A DNA stretch of 64,000 nucleotides from JBFWUW01 sp050247075 (GCA_050247075.1 JBFWUW010000026.1:18968-82967); one strand, 5' to 3'. Counted from the first letter of the stretch, positions 7,441-16,466 are shown. Notes: a model not told the origin generated them from the letters alone. Numbers and translations: made by a program.

Positions 7441-8934
7441 ATGCGACTGACCGACCAGCTTCACGACTACGTCCAGGCCGCGTTCACCGGGCTCTGGGTC
7501 CAAACCCACGAACCCGACGAGGCGGAGAAAGAGATTCTGCAACATGCCCAGCAGCACAATTGGCGAGTGGCCGTCTGGGACATCGCCCAAGGTGTTCGGC
7601 TTCCGGGGGCAACTTCGGGAACGACGCCGGATGCTGCGGCGACTGATCCTCTGGCGGCTTTGCGGTCGCTGACGGCACTAGCCAGTCCCGTTGGGACGGC
7701 AATCTTGCTGCTGCACAATTTTCATCGGTTCCTGAACAGTCCCGAGATCGTGCAGACCATGTTCGACCAACTGCTGGCCGGAAAAGACCACCGGACGTTC
7801 CTGGTGGTGCTGTCGCCGGTCGTGCAAATCCCCATCGAACTCGAAAAGCTGTTCGTGGTCATCGAGCATGAGTTGCCGGGCCGTGAGCAACTGGAAGAGA
7901 TCGCCTGCGGGATCGGCACCGAGGAAGGCGAACTACCCAGCGGTCCTGAGATGCAAACTTTGTTGGATGCTGCGTCAGGACTCACCCGCTACGAAGCGGA
8001 AGCCGCGTTCAGCCTGTCGCTGGTCCGGCATGGCCATGTACAGCCCGACGCCGTGTGGGAGTTGAAGACCCAGACTCTCAAGAAGAGCGGCCTGCTGACG
8101 CTGCATCGTGGGAACGAGGACTTCAACAGTCTGGGCGGCTTGTCGGCCCTCAAGACTTTCACCAAGCGGGCACTGTTGCAGCCAAGCCGAGGAAATCCGC
8201 TCAAGCGGCCTCGCGGCGTGCTGTTGCTGTCACCACCTGGCTGCGGCAAGAGCCAGTTCTGCAAGACACTGGGCAAGGAAGTCGGACGGCCGGTGCTGAT
8301 TCTGGACGTGGGCCCGCTGATGGGATCGCTGGTCGGCCAGAGCGAAGAGCGAACCCGCCAGGCGTTGCGGATCATCGACGCAATGGCACCGTGCGTGGCG
8401 ATGATCGACGAGGTCGAGAAAGCCTTCTCCGGGGTGAACGGCAACGGCGATTCGGGTGTGTCGTCCCGGATGTTTGGCACGTTCTTGAGTTGGCTGAACG
8501 ATCATGAATCCGACGTGTTCGTGGTTTGCACGGCCAACGACGTGTCCAAGCTGCCGCCTGAGTTTTCCAGGGCTGAACGCTTCGACGCCGTGTTCTTCCT
8601 GGACCTACCTGGGAGTACCGAGAAAGAGGCGATCTGGAATTTGTACCTGGAGCAGTTCGAGATCGAGCGTGGCCAGCGTTTGCCGGACGACACCAACTGG
8701 ACGGGTGCCGAGATTCGGGCCTGCTGCCGGTTGGCGGCGTTACTGGATTTGCCACTCAGTCAGGCGGCCCAGAACGTGGTGCCGGTGGCGGTCACGGCGG
8801 CCGAGTCGGTTGAACGACTCCGAACCTGGGCCACCGGCCGCTGTCTCAGCGCCGACCGGCCGGGAATCTACGGCCGTAACGAAGTGCAGCCCAAAGGACG
8901 GCGAAAGATTCCGCGAGATCCGTCGGTGAATTGA
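7441..8934 (+). CDS. AAA ATPase, Ycf46-like
   Basis: 497 residues. The N-terminal ~220 residues form the Ycf46-type pre-AAA domain (AAFTGLWVQTHEPDEAEKEI), and a central AAA+ domain follows. Walker A is PPGCGKS at residues 265-271, Walker B is CVAMIDE with Asp323-Glu324, and sensor/arginine elements appear in FVVCTANDVSKLPPEFSRAER. The lid follows with WTGAEIRACCRLAALL. Ycf46-like ATPases are of uncertain function in cyanobacteria and chloroplasts; bacterial copies occur beside DUF1257/DUF2997. Here it is probably the motor of that module. Start ATG after GGAAT; no membrane segment. Confidence 0.88.
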   Translation: MRLTDQLHDYVQAAFTGLWVQTHEPDEAEKEILQHAQQHNWRVAVWDIAQGVRLPGATSGTTPDAAATDPLAALRSLTALASPVGTAILLLHNFHRFLNSPEIVQTMFDQLLAGKDHRTFLVVLSPVVQIPIELEKLFVVIEHELPGREQLEEIACGIGTEEGELPSGPEMQTLLDAASGLTRYEAEAAFSLSLVRHGHVQPDAVWELKTQTLKKSGLLTLHRGNEDFNSLGGLSALKTFTKRALLQPSRGNPLKRPRGVLLLSPPGCGKSQFCKTLGKEVGRPVLILDVGPLMGSLVGQSEERTRQALRIIDAMAPCVAMIDEVEKAFSGVNGNGDSGVSSRMFGTFLSWLNDHESDVFVVCTANDVSKLPPEFSRAERFDAVFFLDLPGSTEKEAIWNLYLEQFEIERGQRLPDDTNWTGAEIRACCRLAALLDLPLSQAAQNVVPVAVTAAESVERLRTWATGRCLSADRPGIYGRNEVQPKGRRKIPRDPSVN

Positions 8935-9238
8935 GAAAGCCGAGGCAGTGGGCGACACCTTAATGTCTAATCCAAAGCGTGAGCCGTTGCGACCGACTTC
9001 CACAAAGCTGGGAGTGACCGGCGTCGGGCGAAATCGCATCTATTTCTATCGCCGGTCGAACTGAATGGGATGGCGGCTTGCAGCACTCGAAGCGTTGCCG
9101 GATCTCTCTGCATTGCTCGCAGGCAGCAGGAGCAGCGATCAAGCCAAAGTCGTGCCCGCATTGTTTCGATGACCCCAGCGGAACGCTACAATGGTGCCAT
9201 GTCACCAAGTTCCCACTGTTCTGGGCCACCGCCGAGCC
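8935..9238. other. Junction between the AAA gene and the ABC-3C cassette
   Basis: About 300 bp with no supported gene. Base composition changes here from the GC-rich AAA gene to the visibly AT-richer ABC-3C genes, so this is the likely left edge of an inserted cassette. It should contain the cassette promoter. I see no inverted repeat marking the edge. Confidence 0.45.
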
Positions 9239-10207
9239 ATGAACACTGACCACAAAACGCTTGCGAGAATGATGTTTAAGCTTCGCGTTCTGACAAGCGT
9301 GGGGCAGGCGTATGAAGACCTGTTCACGGAAATCATGGGTTACGCAAGGCCGTCGTTTGTTCAGATAAAGCCGCAGGGGCAGTTTGGCGACCGAAAGAAC
9401 GATGGCTACGTGAAGGACGAGGGCCATTATTACCAAGTCTATGCGCCCGAGAATCCAACGGCGGATCAGTCGCAGCAGAAAACGGTTACAAAGTTGAAGA
9501 CAGACTTCAGCGGACTAAAAAAGCACTGGCAGAAGACCTGCCCCATAAAACGATTCAGCTTCACCTTCAACGACAAATATCACGGCAGCTTCCCAACGAT
9601 CGAAGCAGACCTAGCAGCGATCAAGACCAAACACGACCTGCTGAGTTGCGATTGCCTACTAGCCAAGCACCTTGAAGACTTGATGTTCTCGCTTTCGGAC
9701 GATCAGATATTCACCGTACTAAAGGGAATGCCGCCTGATCCTACCAACATCACGTCCATCAACTTCACGATCCTACGCGAGGTAATCGACGAGATCATCA
9801 AGAAAGCTCAGGGCCCTAGCATTGAAGGCGCATTGAACGTGCCGGACTTTAGCGACAAGATAAAGTTCAATGGACTCAGTGTCGCTACCGGAGCGCTGCT
9901 CGTTGTCGGCAGCTATCAGGCAGGAGAGATCGATGCCTACTTTGCGCGCAATAGCACTTTCGCGAAGCAGCAACTACGAGATCACCTAAACTCGATCTTC
10001 GCGACAGCCAAAGGCAGCATTCCTATGGCTGACGCCAAGGGCGTTAGTCACGCAGATCTGGTGTTCTTCAAGATTCTTGCGGATATTTGCCCGGAGAAGT
10101 CCAGACTTCACACGGATGCCGCGCTCGTGGTAATGGCGTACTTCTTTGAGTCGTGCGATATTTTCGCCGATCCAGCCCAAGCTAACTCCAACATGGCGCG
10201 AACATGA
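9239..10207 (+). CDS. ABC-three-component system effector/C-terminal-domain component with nuclease-like N-terminus
   Basis: 322 residues from ATG 9239; a 16-codon longer frame from 9191 looks untranslated. The N-terminal ~110 residues (YEDLFTEIMGYARPSFVQIK, GDRKNDGYV, HYYQVYAPENP) match the pattern of a restriction-endonuclease-like fold: acidic residue, Gly-Asp...Asn-Asp-Gly, then Q-x-Y near the 'QxK' position. The C-terminal half is a helical domain ending with a segment usual for ABC-3C CTD proteins. It is first of three genes overlapping by 4 and 10 bp, with a middle component and a DUF2326 ATPase. Predicted role: DNA-degrading or abortive effector controlled by the ATPase. Confidence 0.75.
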   Translation: MNTDHKTLARMMFKLRVLTSVGQAYEDLFTEIMGYARPSFVQIKPQGQFGDRKNDGYVKDEGHYYQVYAPENPTADQSQQKTVTKLKTDFSGLKKHWQKTCPIKRFSFTFNDKYHGSFPTIEADLAAIKTKHDLLSCDCLLAKHLEDLMFSLSDDQIFTVLKGMPPDPTNITSINFTILREVIDEIIKKAQGPSIEGALNVPDFSDKIKFNGLSVATGALLVVGSYQAGEIDAYFARNSTFAKQQLRDHLNSIFATAKGSIPMADAKGVSHADLVFFKILADICPEKSRLHTDAALVVMAYFFESCDIFADPAQANSNMART

Positions 10208-10449
10208 TTTTGCCCAACAAGCACATTCGCCTGTCGGAATCGCTCCTGGGCGTGGGGGCATTTGTGCTGTCGCATTGCACAAAGCCGCGCACAGTTGATT
10301 CGCTTTGGTACGCCTTGGGCGAAGCATATGACAGTGGCCAGTTCCCGGCATACCACACGTTTGACAATCTCCTTCTGAGTATAGCATTTCTGTACTCCAT
10401 CGGTGCAATCGAGATGATCGATGATGGGAGGGTGCAGCGATGCGTCTAA
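10204..10449 (+). CDS. ABC-3C middle component
   Basis: 81 residues. MILPNKHIRLSESLLGVGAF, then TVDSLWYALG and LLLSIAFLYSIGAIEM, is the winged-helix-like pattern of the small middle component (MC6 type as I recall) that bridges ABC ATPase and effector. The ATG overlaps the upstream stop (ATGA), and its own end overlaps the ATPase start by 10 bp. Confidence 0.8.
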   Translation: MILPNKHIRLSESLLGVGAFVLSHCTKPRTVDSLWYALGEAYDSGQFPAYHTFDNLLLSIAFLYSIGAIEMIDDGRVQRCV

Positions 10450-12182
10450 AGAGCTTAACTGCGAACCAGCCGACCTTTCGGCCTGTGAATTTCAACGCCA
10501 CCGGCGTTTCGCTAATCGTCGGTGCGCAGAAGGACAAGACCGACAAGTCCACAAGCCGCACCTACAACGGCGTAGGGAAATCATTGCTCGTCGCGCTGCT
10601 TCATTTCTGCCTAGGCGCGAACCGAAACAAAGAACTTGAGAGCAAGCTGCCTGAATGGCAATTCATCCTGCACTTTGAGCATGAGGGGAAAGACTATCGA
10701 GTCTCTCGCGCCACGTCGAAACAGACCATATTTAATGTGAACGGCGACGAACTGAAGACAAAAGAATATCGCGATTTGATCGGTTCAGGAGTCTTTCCAT
10801 CTGCGACTGGTGTCAAGCAATTGTCATTCCGAAATGTGGTTAGAAACTTCATCCGGCCACGGGCGAGCAGCTACATATCCTATTCCGAAGTCGATAAGCA
10901 CGATACGCCGTTCGACAATCTGCTGCGCAATTCGTTCCTGCTTGGCCTGAATACATCCCTTGTTCTCGCGAAGCATGATCTCAAACTCGAAAAAGACAAA
11001 GTCAAAGAACAACGTGATAGTCTTTGCAAAGACAATGTGTTCCGTGAATACTTTACAGGCAATAAAGACCCGGATATTGAGCTGAGAGACCTTGAACTCC
11101 GAATTGCAAACCTGCAAACATCCAAGGCACAATTCCGCGTCGCAGACGATTACTACGAGAAGCAATGCGAAGCTGACGAGGTGCAGCGAACAGTTCAGAA
11201 AGTAAGGAATTCGACCGTCGTTTTGAGGAATGCAATTCGCGACATAGATAAAAGCTTGGTCATTCACCCTGATCTTGCGCCAAGCGACATTGCCAGCGTT
11301 TATGCAGAGGCAAACGCCGCTTTGCCGGAGAAGGTTATAAAGACCTTAAAGCAGGTGTGTGATTTTCACGCAAGACTGCTCGACACACGAGTTGCTCGCC
11401 TTTCAGCGGAGAAGCAAAGGTTGGAGGCCGAGATCACAGCGCTTGAGGCGACGTTGGCTCAGCAATCGCAGTTGTTGGATGGCCTCATGCACTATTTGGG
11501 AACACATGGGGCGTTTGATGAGTTTGTAAAACTGTCAGACGAACTTGCTTCGTTAGAGACCAACGCACAGAAGCTGCGGGACTATAAAGGATTGCTTGAA
11601 AAGTACAGTAATAAGACGCAAGAGCTAACGGCCGCGCTGAGCAGTCAGACCATTAAAGCCAACAACTACTTGAAGGATGCAAAGCCGCTACTCGACAGTA
11701 ACCTAGATGTGTTTCGCGGATTTTCTAGCCAGTTCTATGGAGAAAAACCAGGGGGCCTCACGGTCAGCAATAATGAAGGAGACAATCAGGTTAGATTCGA
11801 CATCAAAGCAAGGATTGAGGACGATGCGGCAGACGGAATTAACGAGGTCAAGCTGTTTTGCTACGACATGACTGTGCTGACACAGCGGCACGGGCATTTG
11901 ATGGACTTCCTGGTGCATGACAGCCGGTTGTTCGGCGGCATCGACAAGCGGCAGCGCGCTACCTTGTTCAAGATCGCGCACGAGATTGCGGTGCGGCGTG
12001 GAATGCAGTATATCACGACAATCAATGAAGACTTGATTGACGCCATGCGAGACCAATTCACGGATGAAGAGTTCAGCGAGTGCATCGAAAAGGCTACCGT
12101 CTTAAAGCTGACCGACGACAGTCCAATCGGGAAGCTGCTAGGTATCCAAGTCGATATGCACTACGAGGATGACGAGGCATAG
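10440..12182 (+). CDS. ABC-3C ATPase with DUF2326 C-terminus
   Basis: 580 residues, SMC/RecN-like. Walker A NGVGKS at residues 43-48, preceded by a KDKTDKSTSRTYN loop. A long coiled-coil middle (~170-400) separates it from a C-terminal DUF2326 head with FCYDMTVLTQRHGHLMDFLVHD and GGIDKRQRATLFKIAHEI, then QYITTINEDLID (Walker B/D-loop region). ABC-3C ATPases are predicted sensors for phage or plasmid DNA that license the partner effector. The AT-rich codon use differs from the surrounding genes, consistent with recent acquisition as a cassette. Confidence 0.85.
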   Translation: MRLKSLTANQPTFRPVNFNATGVSLIVGAQKDKTDKSTSRTYNGVGKSLLVALLHFCLGANRNKELESKLPEWQFILHFEHEGKDYRVSRATSKQTIFNVNGDELKTKEYRDLIGSGVFPSATGVKQLSFRNVVRNFIRPRASSYISYSEVDKHDTPFDNLLRNSFLLGLNTSLVLAKHDLKLEKDKVKEQRDSLCKDNVFREYFTGNKDPDIELRDLELRIANLQTSKAQFRVADDYYEKQCEADEVQRTVQKVRNSTVVLRNAIRDIDKSLVIHPDLAPSDIASVYAEANAALPEKVIKTLKQVCDFHARLLDTRVARLSAEKQRLEAEITALEATLAQQSQLLDGLMHYLGTHGAFDEFVKLSDELASLETNAQKLRDYKGLLEKYSNKTQELTAALSSQTIKANNYLKDAKPLLDSNLDVFRGFSSQFYGEKPGGLTVSNNEGDNQVRFDIKARIEDDAADGINEVKLFCYDMTVLTQRHGHLMDFLVHDSRLFGGIDKRQRATLFKIAHEIAVRRGMQYITTINEDLIDAMRDQFTDEEFSECIEKATVLKLTDDSPIGKLLGIQVDMHYEDDEA

Positions 12183-12616
12183 TCGGTGACTCTGAACTCG
12201 CGATCGACGACTTTCGCATTCGTTTGGGTACCGTCGGGACGCTTAAGTGACTGGTCGGCAATAGAGTTTCTCATCGCCCGATCTGTGCCGGCGCAGTGCT
12301 TGTGACCGGCAAGGCAAGTCACACCGACGGATAGGACCCGTTGTGGCCGTTTCGAGCTTCAGCTCTGTCGGGGTGTTTCCGATTTATCTGCAAGTCCGCA
12401 GATAGTAAGAACTGGTGATATCTACGTCGATTCCGATGTGCGCCGGCGCTCTCGGCCTGACACACCAGCACGGAGGTGTCGTTTGCTCGGCCGCACCGTT
12501 GCGAGGTGACGATTGCGCCTAGCTGCGAGCTTCCATGCGGCAGGCGTGTTTGCGATCTTGTGCAACAAAGCATCCGTCTGCCTCGGATATTCGAGCAATC
12601 CATTCAGGATAAAACT
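12183..12616. other. Gap between the ABC-3C cassette and the DNA ligase gene
   Basis: About 430 bp with no supported gene. An open frame extends upstream from the ligase start but has no family similarity before 12617. It probably holds the right edge of the ABC-3C insertion and the ligase promoter. Confidence 0.4.
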
Positions 12617-13642
12617 ATGCCCGACCTTCAAGATGGCGAGTCGGTCGAGATCAAAGGCTCGGCCCGCTTGCCCTACATCATCAAGAACGTGGCTGGCGTC
12701 TATTCGTGTTCGTGCCCGGCCTGGCGGAACCAGTCCATCACAATCGACCGGCGGACCTGCAAGCACATCCGCCAGCTTCGCGGCGAGCAGGCTGAGAAGG
12801 AGCGGCTGGGGCTGGTAGGTCAAGCCGTGCCTGAAACAAAGCCGTCGTCCACCAAGCCCGGCAAGTCCGTCCCTGAGTTGCTGCTGGCCCATAGCTGGGA
12901 CGGTGTTGCCGATCTGACCGGCTGGTGGCTGTCGGAGAAGCTGGATGGCGTGCGGGCCTGGTGGGACGGCAAGCAGTTCTTATCCCGTCAGGGGAATGTC
13001 TTTCACGCCCCGGCCTGGTTCACGGCCGGTTTGCCGGAAACACCGCTTGATGGCGAACTGTGGCTGGCCCGCAAGGCGTTTCAGCGCACGGTCAGCATCG
13101 TCCGCCGTCAGACAGGCGGTGAGCTGTGGCGAGAACTGAAGTTCCGCGTTTTCGACATGCCCACGCACGCTGCCCCGTTTGAAAAGCGGATCGAGCAGGT
13201 TCAAGCGTTCCTCCGCGACACGTTTACTCCGTTCGTGGAAGCCGTCGAACAATCGTGCTGTCGCGACTTCAACCATTTGCATCGCGAATTGAACCAGATC
13301 ATTGCGCTGGGCGGCGAGGGGTTGATGGTGCGGCAGCCGGGTTCGGCCTATGAGGCTGGCCGGTCCACCACGCTGCTCAAGATCAAGCAACTGCACGACG
13401 CCGAGGCGCTTGTCATTGGACACCAGCCCGGCAAAGGCCGCCACAAGGGTCGTCTGGGCGCTCTGGAAGTCGAATTACCGGACGGCACGCAATTCTCGGT
13501 CGGCACCGGCTTCAGCGATGCCCAGCGCGAACACCCGCCAGCCATCTCCAGCCAGATCACGTTCCGATACCAGGAACTGACGGATCGTGGCGTGCCGCGA
13601 TTTCCGTCGTTCGTGCGAGTCCGTTCGGACGCGACGAACTAA
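12617..13642 (+). CDS. ATP-dependent DNA ligase with N-terminal SWIM zinc finger
   Basis: 341 residues. Residues ~30-51 (CSCPAW...RRTCKHI) are a SWIM zinc finger, CxC...CxH. The nucleotidyltransferase domain carries motif I SEKLDGVRA with catalytic Lys108, the DGELW motif III region, EGLMVR (motif IV) and TLLKIKQ (motif V). The C-terminal ~75 residues (GHQPGKGRHKGRLGALEVE...) are the OB fold. This is the compact ligase type of phages and mobile elements, sealing nicks with ATP, unlike the NAD-dependent LigA of chromosomes. The SWIM finger fused at the N-terminus is unusual. Start chosen because the SWIM domain begins soon after and the upstream frame lacks family content. Confidence 0.88.
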   Translation: MPDLQDGESVEIKGSARLPYIIKNVAGVYSCSCPAWRNQSITIDRRTCKHIRQLRGEQAEKERLGLVGQAVPETKPSSTKPGKSVPELLLAHSWDGVADLTGWWLSEKLDGVRAWWDGKQFLSRQGNVFHAPAWFTAGLPETPLDGELWLARKAFQRTVSIVRRQTGGELWRELKFRVFDMPTHAAPFEKRIEQVQAFLRDTFTPFVEAVEQSCCRDFNHLHRELNQIIALGGEGLMVRQPGSAYEAGRSTTLLKIKQLHDAEALVIGHQPGKGRHKGRLGALEVELPDGTQFSVGTGFSDAQREHPPAISSQITFRYQELTDRGVPRFPSFVRVRSDATN

Positions 13643-13702
13643 GCCAGACCGACGCTCGGTCAGATTTTGTCCCATCCGCTTTTCTCAAGGGAGATACTGC
13701 GC

Positions 13703-13918
13703 ATGCACCGTCGCTTTGAATTCGTCGGCGGCTCGTCTGCCAAGTTTTGGGAAGTCTCGGTCGCTGGCAGCCATGTGACGGTTCGCTTCGGCCGAATCGG
13801 CGCGGATGGCCAGACCCAAACCAAATATCTCGCCAACGACCAGCAGGCCCAACAGCACGCCGAAAAGCTCGTCAGCCAGAAGCTGGCCAAGGGCTACGTG
13901 GAGTACGCCGTTCATTAG
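13703..13918 (+). CDS. WGR-domain protein
   Basis: 71 residues, almost entirely a WGR domain: FEFVGGSSAKFWEVSVAG, then VTVRFGRIGADGQTQTK and AEKLVSQKLAKGYVE. The signature Trp-Gly-Arg is FGR here, a common variant. WGR domains bind nucleic acid ends or protein partners in PARP and in bacterial ligase-associated proteins; placement right after a DNA ligase fits an end-joining accessory. The ATG at 13703 follows a GGGAGATACTGCGC leader very like that at 16650. Confidence 0.85.
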   Translation: MHRRFEFVGGSSAKFWEVSVAGSHVTVRFGRIGADGQTQTKYLANDQQAQQHAEKLVSQKLAKGYVEYAVH

Positions 13919-13938
13919 ACCACTTGGAGGACCATTTC

Positions 13939-14694
13939 ATGGGGCTGACAATCCATTACCGATTGAAGTCCAGCTTGCGGAGCGCGTCGCAGATCCGGCC
14001 TCTTCTCCAACAACTCCGCAGCCGGGCTCTTGATCTGCCGTTCAAGGTCGTCGGGCCGCTGGTAACATTGCACGGTCCCGAATGCGACTACGAAAGCCGA
14101 GACCAGAAAGATCCGCACCGCTGGCTGCTGATTCAGTCGGGCGAGTACCTGGAACGAGATTGGCCCGGCTACGGCACCTGTACCCATCAAGTTCCACCCA
14201 CGCACTTGATCGCCTTTTCGACATGGCCTGGCGAAGGCTGCGAACAGGCTAACTTCGGCCTCTGCCGGTATCCAGCAACCATCGCGGTGCGTGATCCGCG
14301 TCAGCCAGCAAGATTCCAATCGATCCGCACCAAGCTCTCAGGTTGGCGATGGTGCAGCTTTTGCAAAACGCAATACGCCAGCGATCCACGACATGGCGGC
14401 GTGGAGCATTTTCTGCGTTGCCATCTGTCCGTGATCCGGATACTCGATACCGCCATGAAGCTGAGCCTGCTGGGTGAGGTCAACGATGAAGGGGGCTTTT
14501 GGCTCGGTCGCGACTTGATGGCCTTGGCCCGCGAGGTGGGCGACTGGAACACCATGATCGCGGGCTGGATCGGCCGCATCAAAGACCAGTTGGGCGAGGA
14601 AGTCGAGGCACCCATTACTCAGTACAGCAACTTCGAGCAACTTGAAGCTGCTGGTCGGGCTCACGAATCACTCATTCCTGGAGACCTCGCATGA
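13939..14694 (+). CDS. Conserved-looking hypothetical with CxxC motif
   Basis: 251 residues from ATG 13939 after GGAGG. Not recognised. N-terminal MGLTIHYRLKSS, a pattern I have seen in planctomycete accessory proteins. A central WCSFCKTQYAS contains a CxxC, with HFLRCHL nearby that could complete a zinc site. C-terminal helices follow. It is first in a four-gene run with 4-bp overlaps (14691, 14981, 15313). Cytoplasmic, no enzyme motif. Confidence 0.7.
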   Translation: MGLTIHYRLKSSLRSASQIRPLLQQLRSRALDLPFKVVGPLVTLHGPECDYESRDQKDPHRWLLIQSGEYLERDWPGYGTCTHQVPPTHLIAFSTWPGEGCEQANFGLCRYPATIAVRDPRQPARFQSIRTKLSGWRWCSFCKTQYASDPRHGGVEHFLRCHLSVIRILDTAMKLSLLGEVNDEGGFWLGRDLMALAREVGDWNTMIAGWIGRIKDQLGEEVEAPITQYSNFEQLEAAGRAHESLIPGDLA

Positions 14695-14984
14695 CACGAC
14701 CAGAGATCGTCATCAACGTCTATGGTGGCGTGGTGCAGGAAGTGTTCTGCTCTGACGAAGGGGCCGATGTTAGAATTGTTGATTGGGATGTGGCGGGGAT
14801 CGTGCCGTGCCGCGACGACCAGATAGAGGTGAAACTTGCCGGGTCCGTGATGAACGCCATCGTCGTCCGGCCGGTCGTACAACCGCTTCACATGCTGGCC
14901 GGGACGGATGTGGAGGCCGCCATCGAAACGGCTGAAGCGATCAGCGAGATGGCCAACGAATCGACTGAAGGAGTTTACGCATGA
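14691..14984 (+). CDS. Small acidic hypothetical protein
   Basis: 97 residues, ATGA overlap with the previous gene. Not recognised. N-terminal IVINVYGGVVQEVFCSDEGADVR... looks like a beta-rich small domain, and the C-terminal helix is Glu/Ala-rich (DVEAAIETAEAISEM). Strict translational coupling to its neighbours suggests subunits made in equal amounts. Confidence 0.65.
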   Translation: MTRPEIVINVYGGVVQEVFCSDEGADVRIVDWDVAGIVPCRDDQIEVKLAGSVMNAIVVRPVVQPLHMLAGTDVEAAIETAEAISEMANESTEGVYA

Positions 14985-15316
14985 GTCGCAGTTACAACAT
15001 GTCAGTCGAAGTGTCGGAGTTCAACCACGAGTTGGCCGAAGCGATCCAAGCATCCGCCAATGCTGAATGGAACTTTGCCTGGTTTGAGGATGTCGATGGA
15101 AATCTGCACGGCGATGCGGATGGGAATTTGTGCGGCGGCGAGAGCGAGGAAGAGTTCGTTGATCGACTGTCACTTGCCATCTGGAAAGCGAACGCCGAAT
15201 TCTGTGAAGTCCAGGTCATCGCCACGTTCCTGGAGGACTTGCCTTACGAAATGCACACGCAGACACGAGAAGACTATCACCGTCTGCTGAATCAACAACG
15301 GGAGGCGTCATCGTGA
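14981..15316 (+). CDS. Small acidic hypothetical protein
   Basis: 111 residues, overlapping both neighbours by 4 bp. Not recognised. MSVEVSEFNHELAEAIQAS, then repeated Asp/Gly (DVDGNLHGDADGNLCGG), could be a loop or weak metal-binding segment. VQVIATFLEDLPYE follows. Strongly acidic. Confidence 0.65.
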   Translation: MSRSYNMSVEVSEFNHELAEAIQASANAEWNFAWFEDVDGNLHGDADGNLCGGESEEEFVDRLSLAIWKANAEFCEVQVIATFLEDLPYEMHTQTREDYHRLLNQQREASS

Positions 15317-15498
15317 CCGAACTTTCACCACGCGAACTTGCCACTGTGCTGGCCTCGTTGCGGTATTTTCAACAAGAGCTGATCCGCGATGAGGCCACCG
15401 GTGGCGATGGACCGATCTCTTTGCACTTCGACGAACACGAACCGCTGGCCGTCGCCGAGATCAACGAGTTGTGCGAACGGCTGAACTTGGGCGACTAA
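15313..15498 (+). CDS. Small protein with a RELATVLASL motif, paralogue of the 19824 gene
   Basis: 61 residues, GTG start overlapping the previous stop by 4 bp. LSPRELATVLASLRYFQQEL, then EPLAVAEINELCERLNLG. The protein at 19824-20024 has the same pattern (DRELATMLAALLYWSEEM ... EPLSADEITELMRRMRGG), so the two are paralogues. Helical, possibly a small regulator or subunit; function unknown. Confidence 0.7.
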   Translation: MTELSPRELATVLASLRYFQQELIRDEATGGDGPISLHFDEHEPLAVAEINELCERLNLGD

Positions 15499-15653
15499 GG
15501 CCGCCGCACATCGCCATTCATCGCGAATAGACGCTCCGTTGACAGAAACAGCCTGGTTCTGGTTTGGCGGGCGTGATGGCAGAATAAGCCGCCAACCGGC
15601 CAGGAAAGGGACCATCGCTATTTGATTCCATGCCCTTCGGTCAGGTCGCTGAT

Positions 15654-16466
15654 TCAATGGACGATTCGACAATTTGGCAATGACTTCTGGAGTTCTGCCA
15701 CCCCGGCGTCGCTGACTTGAGTGTTGGCGAGCCACAGATCTTGCAGTTGCGTCAGGCCGCTCAGGTGTGCCAGTCCCGCGTCGCTGACTTCGGTGCCCGC
15801 GAGTGACAGCGATTGCAGTTGCGTCAAGCCAGTTAACTGTGCGATCCCGGCATCGGAAAGGGACGTTTGGGCAAGCGATAGCATTCGGAGTTCCTGTAGT
15901 CCTTTTAGAGAGGCAAGCCCGGCGTCAGTGACGTAAGTGCGGCGAAGGCCCAGTTGTTCGAGTCGTGTCAGACCGCCAATGTGGGTCAAGCCAGCGTCGG
16001 TGACTTCGGTGTGGTCGAGCCAAAGCGTTCTGAGTTGCGTCAGGCCACGCAAGTGTATTAGCCCTGGATCGCTGACCTGTGTGCCGTTGAGCAAGACCGT
16101 ATCAAGTTCCTTCAAAGTAGCAAGGAACTGAAGGTCAGCATCCGCAACAGACGACTCTTCAAGCTCGACATGGTACACCGCGTCAAAATAGTCTCGTGGA
16201 AGCCATTCGCGGAACTGCGTCGTTAACCACCACTCATTTTCAGGCGGATTGGCATATGTAAATACTCCTCCCACTCGCCAAATCATTTGCACCGCCACCC
16301 GTTGCCGCTCGGCCGGAGCAATCCACCGCAGCCCGACCGTCAGCAGCACGGCGATCACCGTGACCCACACGAACATCGCCCGCAGGCTGAATTGATACCA
16401 CCGCCACTTGGCCCGTGGCTTCGGTTCTGGCTTGTCGGCGGGTTCTGGTTTGGCGTCGGGAGTCAT
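15654..16466 (-). CDS. Membrane-anchored leucine-rich repeat protein
   Basis: 270 residues, on the opposite strand to its neighbours. A basic/proline-rich start, then one membrane segment at ~28-48 (LRAMFVWVTVIAVLLTVGL), common in planctomycete LRR proteins. Residues ~110-260 are about six regular 24-residue repeats (LTQLRTLWLDHTEVTDAGLT). These cysteine-free repeats form a curved binding surface outside the membrane. Likely a small recognition protein and cargo of the block rather than part of the DNA-handling set. Confidence 0.85.
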   Translation of the reverse strand: MTPDAKPEPADKPEPKPRAKWRWYQFSLRAMFVWVTVIAVLLTVGLRWIAPAERQRVAVQMIWRVGGVFTYANPPENEWWLTTQFREWLPRDYFDAVYHVELEESSVADADLQFLATLKELDTVLLNGTQVSDPGLIHLRGLTQLRTLWLDHTEVTDAGLTHIGGLTRLEQLGLRRTYVTDAGLASLKGLQELRMLSLAQTSLSDAGIAQLTGLTQLQSLSLAGTEVSDAGLAHLSGLTQLQDLWLANTQVSDAGVAELQKSLPNCRIVH

